Shown: piece by piece, positions 55,301 through 63,935 of the stretch
Layout: each line of letters opens with the position of its first letter
How positions within the stretch are numbered: the stretch's first letter is position 1
Assembly (NCBI RefSeq): GCF_900113665.1
Contig: NZ_FOQD01000003.1
Location: 340,497 to 404,496 of the forward strand
Direction of reading: 5' to 3'
DNA from: Planctomicrobium piriforme
GTDB lineage: Bacteria > Planctomycetota > Planctomycetia > Planctomycetales > Planctomycetaceae
DNA: 64,000 nt
Notes under the pieces: generated by a model
What the model was told of the DNA's origin: nothing
The model's input: only the letters and a program-made list of their open reading frames with translations
Database searches by the model: none
Program-made: the position numbers and the translations under genes

Positions 55301-55774
55301 TCACGCGGGATTCGCCGAACTCTCGGCCGAGGCTGGGGCGTCGTTGAGTTTGATGTGCCGGGGGGCGGTCGCCGGGAGTTTGGGGAGAGTCACCCGCAGC
55401 AGTCCGTTGGTGAGTTCAGCACCGATGTGATGCTCGTCCACCCGTTCCGGCAGCGCCACAATTCGTTCCCAGGCCCCGCTGGCCCGCTCGCTGCGACGGA
55501 ACCGATCCGCGGGGACATCCGCCTGCGGTGACCGGACGCCGCTGACTGTCAGTTTGCCGTCGGCGACGTGAATTTCCAGATCTTTCACGTCACAACCAGG
55601 CAGTTCAGCGGTGATCAGGTAAGCATCCGCCGTCGCGTAGACGTTTAGTGCCGGGAAGGGGCGTCCCAGCCGCAGGCCTTCGAACGCGAGGTCCATGCTC
55701 TTCATCCACCGATCCATCTCGCGTTCGAGATCGGGCAGTGAATGCAGCGGATTACCCCAGCGAAAGACGGCCAT
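55301..55774 (-). CDS. Small heat-shock protein Hsp20, first of a pair
   Basis: A 157-residue Hsp20 starting MAVFRWGNPLHSLPDLEREM. YLITAELPGCDVKDLEIHVA and GAELTNGLLRVTLPKLP are the alpha-crystallin domain ends. The N-terminal arm is typical of class A bacterial sHsps. ATG at 55774 was chosen; an upstream frame would add 46 residues of no family match. It may co-assemble with the second protein. Confidence 0.93.
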   Translation of the reverse strand: MAVFRWGNPLHSLPDLEREMDRWMKSMDLAFEGLRLGRPFPALNVYATADAYLITAELPGCDVKDLEIHVADGKLTVSGVRSPQADVPADRFRRSERASGAWERIVALPERVDEHHIGAELTNGLLRVTLPKLPATAPRHIKLNDAPASAESSANPA

Positions 55775-56146
55775 GACGATCCCTGAAGGATGGGTGCCGC
55801 GACTTGGCGGCGGGCTGATGGACCTGTTTTGGAACTGCCCGGAATGACGGCAGAATGATTCCAGTTCAAGCGAAGCAATTTCCGCGCCCGGCAATGCTCC
55901 TGACGCCGTCATTTCTACTGCAACACTCTACACCAAAAAGCTTTACAAGCGTTTAATCCCGCTCATGCCGCCGCCGTAAGAGGACGGTCAACTGTCGTTC
56001 TGGCAGACATGCCCCTGGCCGTCGAAACGGCCCTGATTCCTGCTGAACTGCCGAAAAAGGATCAATTCCTTTTGACGGATCAAATGCGTGACATAGGTTT
56101 CAGGGTCAATCGACGTTTTCCGTCTCATGTCCCGCAAGGCGCTCCG

Positions 56147-56320
56147 ATGGGTGCAGTCCGAAGATTTCTGCAATCGGAAGATGGCCCAACCGCTGTCGAG
56201 TACGCCGTCATGATGGCACTGCTCCTCATGACCTGCATTGTCACGATCAAATCGGTCGGCGACGCCACCAGCGGGATCTGGGCGAACAACAATACCAAGC
56301 TAAGCGAAGCGGGCTTTTAG
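56147..56320 (+). CDS. Flp/Fap-type pilin
   Basis: A 57-residue prepilin. The N-terminal leader is followed by EDGPTAVEYAVMMALLLMTC, the Flp pattern of a leader, conserved Glu and long hydrophobic helix. Processing by a TadV-type prepilin peptidase just before the helix would be expected. ATG at 56147 was preferred to 56009 because it starts at the normal Flp position. No tad secretion genes are in the window. Confidence 0.85.
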   Translation: MGAVRRFLQSEDGPTAVEYAVMMALLLMTCIVTIKSVGDATSGIWANNNTKLSEAGF

Positions 56321-56375
56321 AGAGGCGAGCGGGGCGACGTAAGTCCCCTGTTTCTTCCCGTTTGAATCGCCATCT

Positions 56376-56879
56376 CTATTCGAGAATGTCACTGTCATTC
56401 AACTCGACGATTTCGTCGTCGGGAATGATCTGCTGACCGCCGGTGCGTCCGGAAGAAAAGCCGCCGTCAACGTCCGGAATGGCCACCGGAAACTCGCTGC
56501 TGACCATGTGTTGCGACACAGGCGGTGCTTGACGAGGAGCGGCCGCTTTCATTCCAGTTGCTTTCACAGCCGTCGCCTTGGGAGGCGTCTGCCCGTGCGG
56601 GGCGAGTCGAAAACCGACATCACCGACCCAGAGAACATCCCCTTCGCCGATCGGAGCTTCGCTGGTCACGACAGTATCGTTCACCCGCATGCCGTTCATG
56701 CTGCCGAGATCGCGGACGACGAAACGGTCATCAATCTGGGCAATGCAGCAATGTTTGCGTGAGACTTTGCGGCTCGACGTCAGCACGATGTCGCATTCCG
56801 GTCCCCGTCCGAAGAAGAGGATGGCGCGATCGAGCACGACGGTCGGACCGCCATCCAAGGGCACCAGTACCATCTTCAT
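56376..56879 (-). CDS. FHA-domain protein
   Basis: A 167-residue protein. The N-terminal half is an FHA phosphothreonine-binding domain with GRGPECDIVL (G24-R25), SRKVSRKHCCI (S40, H43) and GSMNGMRVN (N62-G63). The C-terminal half is low-complexity and acidic (DDEIVELNDSDILE). It should bind a phosphorylated partner, possibly a target of one of the kinases, but no partner is identifiable. Confidence 0.93.
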   Translation of the reverse strand: MKMVLVPLDGGPTVVLDRAILFFGRGPECDIVLTSSRKVSRKHCCIAQIDDRFVVRDLGSMNGMRVNDTVVTSEAPIGEGDVLWVGDVGFRLAPHGQTPPKATAVKATGMKAAAPRQAPPVSQHMVSSEFPVAIPDVDGGFSSGRTGGQQIIPDDEIVELNDSDILE

Positions 56880-57160
56880 AACAGGACAACCTTCCTTCAG
56901 GCCTCTCCAGAGCCGAGAGACGCGTGAACCCGCACAGCTTCATTTTAACCCTGCGAACCGGGATGCGGCATGAACGGATGGGAAAAAATCCGGGTCAATT
57001 CTGAAATCGCGAGTTCGGTGCGGGAATTTTCGCTTCAACATGGAGACCTGGAATTCGCAATCTTCCGGAACTTGCCCGATCAGCAACCTTGCTGAATCGG
57101 GATTGAGCCAAAACAATCAGCCTGCACGAGTTCGGTTTCCTGTTACGGAGAGTCCCCGGA

Positions 57161-59020
57161 GTGAAATTCCTGTCCCGCTGGCTGCAAACGCTCGACTGGA
57201 AAACCTCTGGAAAATGGACGGTGCTGTCCGTTCTGGTGGGGATCATCGCCGGGCTGGGGGGCATCGTCTTCCTGGTACTGGGCCAACTGGTGACCCACTA
57301 CACGCTGGTCCCCATTGCCGGGTATGCCCCGCGCGACTCGGCGGGGGAATTCAGCCTGTTCCATCTCGAACATCCGCCTGAGCTGAATGCCTGGCTGATT
57401 ATCCCGGTGATGATCGTCGGGGGCCTGGCATCCGGCTGGCTGGTGTACACGTTTGCTCCGGAAGCGGAAGGGCACGGGACCGATGCCGCCATCGAGGCCT
57501 TCCACCAGAAGCGGGGACTGATTCGCGCCCGCATTCCCTTTATCAAAACACTCGCCTCGGCGCTGACGCTGGGAACCGGAGGATCCGGCGGACGGGAAGG
57601 GCCCATTGCGCAGATCGGAGCGGCCTTCGGGTCGTATCTGGGAACCGTGCTGAAGCTGCCGGCGCGGGATCGCCGCATCCTGCTCGCGGCGGGAGTCGGG
57701 GCAGGCATCGGGGCGATCTTTCGAGCGCCGCTGGCTGGGGCCTTATTTGCGGCGGAGATTCTGTACAGCGAGTCGGATCTCGAAACCGACGTCATCATTC
57801 CCGCCGCGACGGCTTCGATTGTCGGCTACACGGTGTTCACGCTCTGGCTGCCTGCCGATGTGCGTCATTTGCCGCTGTTCGGCAACGGACTGAAAGGCTA
57901 CGCCTGGAATTCACCGCTGGAACTCGTGCTGTACGGCGTGCTGGCGCTCATGCTGGTGCCGTGTGTGGCGTTCTATGTGAACACGTTCTACGGCACCCAG
58001 CGACTGTTCGAAAAAGTGCCGTTGCCCAAGAAATACCGGCCGGCCATCGGCGCAGGGCTGGCGGGATTGATCGGGGTCGGCCTGTTCCAACTGTGGGGAC
58101 AGGACCGCGCCGCACTGGCGGTGCTGTCGACCGGCTATGGCACACTGCAGGATGCCTTATCCAACGCCGGCACGGTCGGCATCCCGCTGCTGCTCACCGT
58201 GGCTGCGGTGAAGGTGGTCACGACGTCACTCACCATCTCGTCCGGCGGATCAGGCGGGGTCTTTGGGCCGTCGATGGTGATCGGCGGTTGCATCGGCTCT
58301 GCCATCGGGCTGATTTTTCAGCACTTCTTTCCGGGGATCGTGTCTCGACCAGAAACCTTTGGCCTGGTCGGGATGGCGGGCTTTTTCTCAGGCTGTGCTC
58401 ATGCTCCGTTTTCGACGATCATCATGGTCTCGGAAATCACTGGCGGCTATGGCCTGCTGCTGCCGGCCATGTGGGTGTCGACCCTGACGTTCGTCCTCTG
58501 TCGCCCCTGGAAGCTGTATTCGAAACAGGTGCCCAGCCGGCTCGAATCGCCTGCCCATCGGGGGGATTTTCTTATCGACGTGCTGGAAGGCCTGCGGGTC
58601 GACGACATCTATCATCCTCGCAACGATTTCGTCACGATCCCCGAGGGAACAAAGCTCAAGGAGATCGTGCAAAAGGTCGCTGCGACCGAGCAGCACTTCT
58701 TTCCGGTCACCGACGCCAACGGCAAAATCATCGGCATCTTTTCGGAGGACGATGTCCGCCCCTATCTGTATGACCAGACGTTGTGGACGCTGGCAAATGC
58801 CCGTGACATCATGAATCCCCGGGTGATCAGCGTCACTCCCCACGATGATCTGAACACGGCCATGCGGTGCTTCACCACGATTGCCATGGACGAAATTCCC
58901 GTGGTCGATGCGGAAGATCGCGGAAAACTGCTGGGGACATTGCGGCATCAGGAGGCGATTTCTGCATACAATCGTCGCGTGATGGAATTCAAACAGTCCG
59001 CGGCCGATCACGCTACCTGA
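57161..59020 (+). CDS. ClC-type chloride channel/transporter with CBS pair
   Basis: A 619-residue protein with about 11 membrane helices followed by two CBS domains (about 480-605). GTGGSGGREGPIAQIGAAF holds the gating Glu in G-R-E146-G-P, and SSGGSGGVFGPSMVIGG is the later selectivity motif. The first selectivity position reads GHG (104-106) in place of the usual GSG/GPG. Expected to move chloride or another anion. GTG start after a GGAGAG stretch. The large vWA protein gene follows in the same direction. Confidence 0.93.
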   Translation: MKFLSRWLQTLDWKTSGKWTVLSVLVGIIAGLGGIVFLVLGQLVTHYTLVPIAGYAPRDSAGEFSLFHLEHPPELNAWLIIPVMIVGGLASGWLVYTFAPEAEGHGTDAAIEAFHQKRGLIRARIPFIKTLASALTLGTGGSGGREGPIAQIGAAFGSYLGTVLKLPARDRRILLAAGVGAGIGAIFRAPLAGALFAAEILYSESDLETDVIIPAATASIVGYTVFTLWLPADVRHLPLFGNGLKGYAWNSPLELVLYGVLALMLVPCVAFYVNTFYGTQRLFEKVPLPKKYRPAIGAGLAGLIGVGLFQLWGQDRAALAVLSTGYGTLQDALSNAGTVGIPLLLTVAAVKVVTTSLTISSGGSGGVFGPSMVIGGCIGSAIGLIFQHFFPGIVSRPETFGLVGMAGFFSGCAHAPFSTIIMVSEITGGYGLLLPAMWVSTLTFVLCRPWKLYSKQVPSRLESPAHRGDFLIDVLEGLRVDDIYHPRNDFVTIPEGTKLKEIVQKVAATEQHFFPVTDANGKIIGIFSEDDVRPYLYDQTLWTLANARDIMNPRVISVTPHDDLNTAMRCFTTIAMDEIPVVDAEDRGKLLGTLRHQEAISAYNRRVMEFKQSAADHAT

Positions 59021-59075
59021 CAGTTCGTCTTCACGTATTTCCTTTGTTCGACTTCCCCTTCATTCGCCGGACTGT

Positions 59076-61709
59076 ATGCGTCACTGGCTCTGGATCTCAG
59101 GCATTACGCTGGCCTTTCTGGCCGTGGCCTGGCTGCTGGCCGGACTGATTTCCGCGTTTGGATCGTCGCTGTTCGGCGAGTGGCAACTGGTGTTCCAGAA
59201 TGCCAACGATCCCTGGCGCTGGTGGGGATTGACGGTTCTCTGCGGTGCCTGCGTCGCGACGATTGCCGTCCTCTTCACCTACGAAAGGCGGTTGATTTCC
59301 TGGCAACTTGGATTCACGCTACTCGGACTGCGGCTCGCGCTGATTCTGGTCATCTTTCTGACGCTGCTCGAGCCGGTCTGGACCTGGTCTTACGACCGCT
59401 CGCAGCCAGAACGGGTGCTGCTGGCGCTCGACGTCTCGCAAAGCATGGACACCGTCGACATGCAGGCGTCGGAACTCGAGAAGCTCCGCTGGGCCGATGC
59501 GCTCGGTCTGTTCGGCAGTGACGACGCCCAGACTCGCGCGAAAATCTGGATTGCAGACTTGAAGGCCGGCAAGGAGCCGGAATGGGTGCTGCCCGACGAA
59601 GAGACCGATCCCGCTCGGCGCGAACGGCTCGCTCAAGTCCGCAAAGAGAACCTGCAGTCGCAACTGACAGAAGTCGCCAAACTGCCCCGAATCGAAATTC
59701 TCCGTCGGGCCATCGCGGCGGTGCCCGATGCCGTGGTCGGAGCTCTATCCAAAGCGAGCGTCCTGCAACTGGCGGCATTTGCCCAGAACAGTGCGCCGAT
59801 CGAATTGCGGCAGCTGCAACAACCGCTCGATCCGGCATTGCTGAACATCGACCGTACGCACTCCAATCTGGCCGACGCCGCCGAAGCAGCACACTCCGGC
59901 TCGAACGACGCCCCGCTCGCTGGAGTGATCCTGCTCAGCGATGGTCACGACACCGACACGCCGGCCACCGCTGCACTGGTCAACCGTCTGCAAGGGCTCG
60001 GAGTGCCAGTGCATACTGTCCTGGTCGGCTCCGAACAACGCCCGCGAGATCTCTCGATTCTGCATGTCGATCACCCGGAAACCGTCTTTCTCAAAGACAA
60101 GCCGTTGGTCAAAACAATTCTGCAAACGTCGGGCTTCGAAGGGGAATCGCTGACCGTCTATCTGCAATCGCTCGACTCCCCTGACGATGACCCTTTGCAG
60201 CGGACGATCAAACCAACCGGCCCTTCCACCGAAGCCGATTTCACGCTCACCGAAATGCCAGTGGGGCGGCACAAGTACCGCATCTGGACGGATGTCGCTC
60301 CGATGGAAACGCGGGACGACAACAACAGCGCCGAGTTCGCACTCAGCGTTGTGGACGACCGTGCCCGGGTGCTGGTGATCGAAGGGGAGAGCCGCTGGGA
60401 GTTCCGTTTTCTCGACGACACTCTGTCTCGCGATCCACAGGTGTCGCTCGAATGCGTGCTGTTCGAACAACCTTTCCTCGGCATTCTCAAGAAACCCTTC
60501 TTCCCAACCAAACTCGACGAACTTGGTCCCGCACCCGCCCAGGGAACGCAGTTCGCCGCCTATGACCTCGTGCTGATCGGCGATGTCTCCCCCGAAGACC
60601 TGCGGGCACAACACTGGCAGGAACTCGACCGTTATGTGCGTCAGGAGGGGGGAACGTTGATCCTCACCGCCGGCAAGCGGTTCTTCCCTTTCGCCTATCA
60701 AGGAACATTGGCTGAAGAACTGTTGCCGATTGTCGAGCCTCGTCTGCTCAAGCTCGATGAAGCCAAACAAATCGGCCCGCCGCCTGCGCGAGGGTTTCGA
60801 CTGACCATCGCCGCCGATGGAGATCCGCTGCCGATGTTTCAGCTCGACGGCGACCGCGCGAAGTCGCTGCGAATCTGGTCGGAGCTGCCGGGCCACTTAT
60901 GGGGAATCGTGGGAAAGGTGCGCGGCGGGGCGAGCGTGTGGGCTGCTGGACTCGCGCCAGGCGAACGGCCGACGCTCGACAGCGAACGCCAGAACGCAAT
61001 CATCGCCCAGCACTATGTGGGGGCAGGGCAGGTGGTGTGGATCGGCATCGACAGCACCTGGCGCTGGCGCTATCTGGTGGGGGACGTGTACCATCACCGG
61101 TTCTGGGGACAACTCATTCGCTGGGCAGTCTCTTTCAAGGCGTCGGCCGGAAATGACTCACTGCGACTGGGACTGCGGGAAGCAGTCATCCGCGCCGGGC
61201 AGACCGCGCATGTTCAAGTCCGTATCGACGAACGCTTCCTCGCGCAGAATCCGAATCTAAAGGCGCAAGCCGTGCTGACGCGACAAGCCGCTGACCGACC
61301 CTATTCCCAGACCATCGATCTCGCCACTCGGGAAGGAAACGCCCTGTTACTGGAAAGCCAGGCCCCCGGTCTGCCGCCGGGCGAATACAAGGTGCAACTC
61401 AAACTCACCGGCGGAGAGACTCAGCAAGAGTTGCCAGAGGTGCTGCTGGTGGTCAACGCCGAACTGACGCCTGAACTGCAGGACGTCCACGCCAATCGCC
61501 CGTTGCTCGAACAAATCGCGTCGGCCACCGGCGGACAGTTCCTGCAACTGAACGAACTGCACCGCCTGCCGGAACTCTTTCAGGACGCGAACCAGACCGA
61601 ACACATCCGCGAAGAAGTCCCCCTCTACAGCCACTGGCTGATCCTGATTCTCTTCAGCGGGATTGCCATGACGGAATGGGTGCTGAGGAAACTGAATGGA
61701 CTGCCGTAG
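59076..61709 (+). CDS. Large membrane protein with vWA domain
   Basis: An 877-residue protein with three N-terminal hydrophobic segments and one near the C terminus (ILILFSGIAMTEWVL). After the first helices comes a vWA core with ERVLLALDVSQSMDTVDMQA (DxSxS). Further on, ARVLVIEGESRWEFRFLDDT and AAYDLVLIGDVSPEDLRAQ look like the GATase-like fold seen in this family of planctomycete membrane proteins. The DUF58 protein at 28096 may work with such a protein. Function unknown; a role in an envelope complex is an inference. Confidence 0.82.
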   Translation: MRHWLWISGITLAFLAVAWLLAGLISAFGSSLFGEWQLVFQNANDPWRWWGLTVLCGACVATIAVLFTYERRLISWQLGFTLLGLRLALILVIFLTLLEPVWTWSYDRSQPERVLLALDVSQSMDTVDMQASELEKLRWADALGLFGSDDAQTRAKIWIADLKAGKEPEWVLPDEETDPARRERLAQVRKENLQSQLTEVAKLPRIEILRRAIAAVPDAVVGALSKASVLQLAAFAQNSAPIELRQLQQPLDPALLNIDRTHSNLADAAEAAHSGSNDAPLAGVILLSDGHDTDTPATAALVNRLQGLGVPVHTVLVGSEQRPRDLSILHVDHPETVFLKDKPLVKTILQTSGFEGESLTVYLQSLDSPDDDPLQRTIKPTGPSTEADFTLTEMPVGRHKYRIWTDVAPMETRDDNNSAEFALSVVDDRARVLVIEGESRWEFRFLDDTLSRDPQVSLECVLFEQPFLGILKKPFFPTKLDELGPAPAQGTQFAAYDLVLIGDVSPEDLRAQHWQELDRYVRQEGGTLILTAGKRFFPFAYQGTLAEELLPIVEPRLLKLDEAKQIGPPPARGFRLTIAADGDPLPMFQLDGDRAKSLRIWSELPGHLWGIVGKVRGGASVWAAGLAPGERPTLDSERQNAIIAQHYVGAGQVVWIGIDSTWRWRYLVGDVYHHRFWGQLIRWAVSFKASAGNDSLRLGLREAVIRAGQTAHVQVRIDERFLAQNPNLKAQAVLTRQAADRPYSQTIDLATREGNALLLESQAPGLPPGEYKVQLKLTGGETQQELPEVLLVVNAELTPELQDVHANRPLLEQIASATGGQFLQLNELHRLPELFQDANQTEHIREEVPLYSHWLILILFSGIAMTEWVLRKLNGLP

Positions 61710-61882
61710 GGCGTAGAAACACACACAATTTCGTTGAGACACTGGTCTTGAGCCTCCAGCAGCCTCCTGAATGAGTACGATGCTGGCAGCTCAACAAGGC
61801 TTTGCTAGAATCGAGCGAATTTTCCGTTTCTCAGAAAAATGGAAAGCCTTCAGAACATGCGGTTTGCGATCAAGTGGCACAA

Positions 61883-62983
61883 ATGAAAATCCCCACAATC
61901 TCACTCTTTGCCGGCTGCGGAGGACTCGACCTGGGCGCGGAAAAAGCAGGCGCTAAAGTCGTGTTTGCCAACGACATAAACGAAGATTCCTGTAGCACAC
62001 TGAAAAAATATTTCCCTAAGATTACCGTTTTTCAAGGTGATATTTCGACGGCATCGGCCTTCCCGGACGCCGACCTGGTGATCGGAGGATATCCTTGCCA
62101 GTCATTCTCCATGGGGGGCAAACGGAATCCAGTCGCAGATAAACGAACTCAGCTTTACCAGGAGTTTGGTCGCTGCCTAAAGATAGTTAAACCTCGCTAC
62201 TTCTTGGCAGAAAATGTATCTGGACTCAAGAAGCTGCAAAATGGTGAATTTCTTCAGCATCAAATTGATCTCTTCGATTCGCTCGGATACCGCCTCTCGA
62301 CGAAGATGGTCAATGCATGCGATTACGGCGTACCGCAAAAAAGAAAGCGGCTGATCATCGTCGGAGTGAGAAATGATCTGCGTAAGGCTTTTTGCTTTCC
62401 GAGTGAGACCCACGGAAGAGCCACAAGAAAACACCCAGGCTTAATTCCATATACTTCGCACGGGGATGCAATCAGACATCTGCCGCTCTGGCCTGCTGGT
62501 GAATTTTACGAACGTCCCCACGACCCCGACGGCCACATGTCTTGGTATTATATGTCAAGAAACAGAAAATCAAAGTGGGACGAGCCTTCGTATACCATCG
62601 TAGCCAATTGGCGACATGTTACTCTTCATCCTGCTTGTCCAACCATGACACTCACTTGGTCAAATCTCTCGGATGGATGGAAGCAACGCTGGGACTTCAG
62701 CAAAGAATACGAACACCTAGACACAGACAGTAGCCGGCCAATTCTTTCCACTCCTAGGCGGCTATCTTGGCGGGAGTGTGCTGCCATACAGACTTTCCCG
62801 GCCGACTTCACTCCGGTGGGTAAAGTCGAGTCCATTTTCACACAAATCGGAAATGCCGTGCCTCCGCTTCTCGCAGAGACGATTCTGCGGCCGTTGCTCA
62901 ACGGAGAGGGGCTCGTTCGACGGACAACTTCCAAGGAAACATTGGACAACAACGCCCTGCAGCAACTTCTACTTTGGAACTAA
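61883..62983 (+). CDS. DNA (cytosine-5) methyltransferase
   Basis: A 366-residue C5-methyltransferase. Motif I SLFAGCGGLDLG, catalytic motif IV GGYPCQSFS with C72, ENV motif LAENVSG (110-112), QKRKR motif and the late IGNAVPPLLA motif are all present in order. Target site unknown. ATG at 61883 begins at motif I as usual. It lies in an AT-richer segment together with a regulator and a restriction-enzyme candidate, pointing to transfer. Confidence 0.95.
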   Translation: MKIPTISLFAGCGGLDLGAEKAGAKVVFANDINEDSCSTLKKYFPKITVFQGDISTASAFPDADLVIGGYPCQSFSMGGKRNPVADKRTQLYQEFGRCLKIVKPRYFLAENVSGLKKLQNGEFLQHQIDLFDSLGYRLSTKMVNACDYGVPQKRKRLIIVGVRNDLRKAFCFPSETHGRATRKHPGLIPYTSHGDAIRHLPLWPAGEFYERPHDPDGHMSWYYMSRNRKSKWDEPSYTIVANWRHVTLHPACPTMTLTWSNLSDGWKQRWDFSKEYEHLDTDSSRPILSTPRRLSWRECAAIQTFPADFTPVGKVESIFTQIGNAVPPLLAETILRPLLNGEGLVRRTTSKETLDNNALQQLLLWN

Positions 62984-63133
62984 TTGCCAAAACCAGAGAG
63001 CGGAGAGGCTCCAAGGTGTAATCCGCCGAATCAACAATTTCTCTCAAAACCCCAACGGCTGGAATGATACGGCTCAATTGTCATTTCTCGCAGGCTCGCG
63101 AAGCGTTGAAGCTGCCGGAAGGCACCCCCATTG

Positions 63134-63148
63134 CACACTCATAGTGTG
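63134..63148. promoter_or_regulatory. Candidate controller-protein operator
   Basis: CACACT-CAT-AGTGTG is a perfect 6-base inverted repeat with a 3-base centre, 35 bases before the regulator gene. Controller proteins of R-M systems bind such sites at their own promoter. Supported only by symmetry and position. Confidence 0.45.
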
Positions 63149-63183
63149 TAGACTTTGGGGCAACGTACTCATGCAATTAGGGG

Positions 63184-63426
63184 ATGAAAAATGACCTGCG
63201 ACTGATCGGGGAGAACATTCGGAGGATTCGCGAATCGCGGGGCCTCTCTCAGGAGCAACTGGGGACAGGCTCAGGGTCTCATCGCAACTATATTGGAGCG
63301 GTGGAGCGAGGGGAACGAAACCCGACGATCTCAAAAGTACTCGCGATCGTCCGAGCGCTTGAATGTTCTTTTCCAGATCTGCTTGAAGGCGTTGCGACAA
63401 AGCAAACCAAGCGGGTGCAGAAATGA
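63184..63426 (+). CDS. XRE-family regulator, probable restriction-modification controller
   Basis: An 80-residue helix-turn-helix protein (IGENIRRIRESRGLSQEQLG then SHRNYIGAVERGERNPTISK), the compact size of C proteins. Such proteins set the delay between methyltransferase and restriction enzyme. Its stop overlaps the start of the next gene (ATGA), so they are translated together, as in known C-R operons. The role is inferred from position and size. The 200-base gap 62984-63183 before it holds the candidate operator. Confidence 0.85.
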   Translation: MKNDLRLIGENIRRIRESRGLSQEQLGTGSGSHRNYIGAVERGERNPTISKVLAIVRALECSFPDLLEGVATKQTKRVQK

Positions 63427-63935
63427 GTGGGCTGCCATTCATTCACCGGCACCCTGAGCCATCCGAAACGGCCAGACTTCAGCTGGCAATGAGTGTATTT
63501 CGAGATGGTTCCGGACAGGAGAGGGAGCGGGACGGATCGACGAGAGCGGGCTGGCGAGAAGTGGAGCGAATTGTCGCAGAAGTTCTTGGAGGGAGCTGCA
63601 GGGAGAATAAAGACATCTTTGACGTTCTTGTTCCAAATCACAGAGACAGAGACATTTACCATGGAATCTCTGTCAAAACCAAAGAATTAAGCCGACGCAA
63701 TGCAATTTCAGTTTTTGGGGGAGAGGGCCGAGTATTTATGGAATTGTGCAATCCATCGGCGAAATTATGGGAGGCATTAAAGCGAGCAGGAATATCGGAA
63801 GATTCTTTCGCAACAATGACACGAGCTGAAGAGATCGGCAACTCGATCCTTGCGACGGTTCATGATTGGCATAATCTCGCTAAGAGAGCATTTGAGAAAC
63901 TGAAACCTAGAGCCTGTTATGGACTCAAGTGTTGA
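63423..63935 (+). CDS. Restriction-endonuclease candidate, apparently truncated by an IS element
   Basis: A 170-residue frame. A central stretch NKDIFDVLVPNHRDRDIYHG then ISVKTKEL has a D-x(n)-(S)xK arrangement that could be a PD-(D/E)XK-type nuclease core, which with the methyltransferase and controller gene suggests the cognate restriction enzyme. I cannot name the family. The last eight residues are probably not native: from about 63910 the DNA looks like an IS end, so the original C terminus would be missing. Confidence 0.55.
   Translation: MSGLPFIHRHPEPSETARLQLAMSVFRDGSGQERERDGSTRAGWREVERIVAEVLGGSCRENKDIFDVLVPNHRDRDIYHGISVKTKELSRRNAISVFGGEGRVFMELCNPSAKLWEALKRAGISEDSFATMTRAEEIGNSILATVHDWHNLAKRAFEKLKPRACYGLKC

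Noticed and set aside
59745..60896. 383-codon frame opposite the large vWA gene
   Set aside because: Antisense shadow of a GC-rich gene with no domain pattern.
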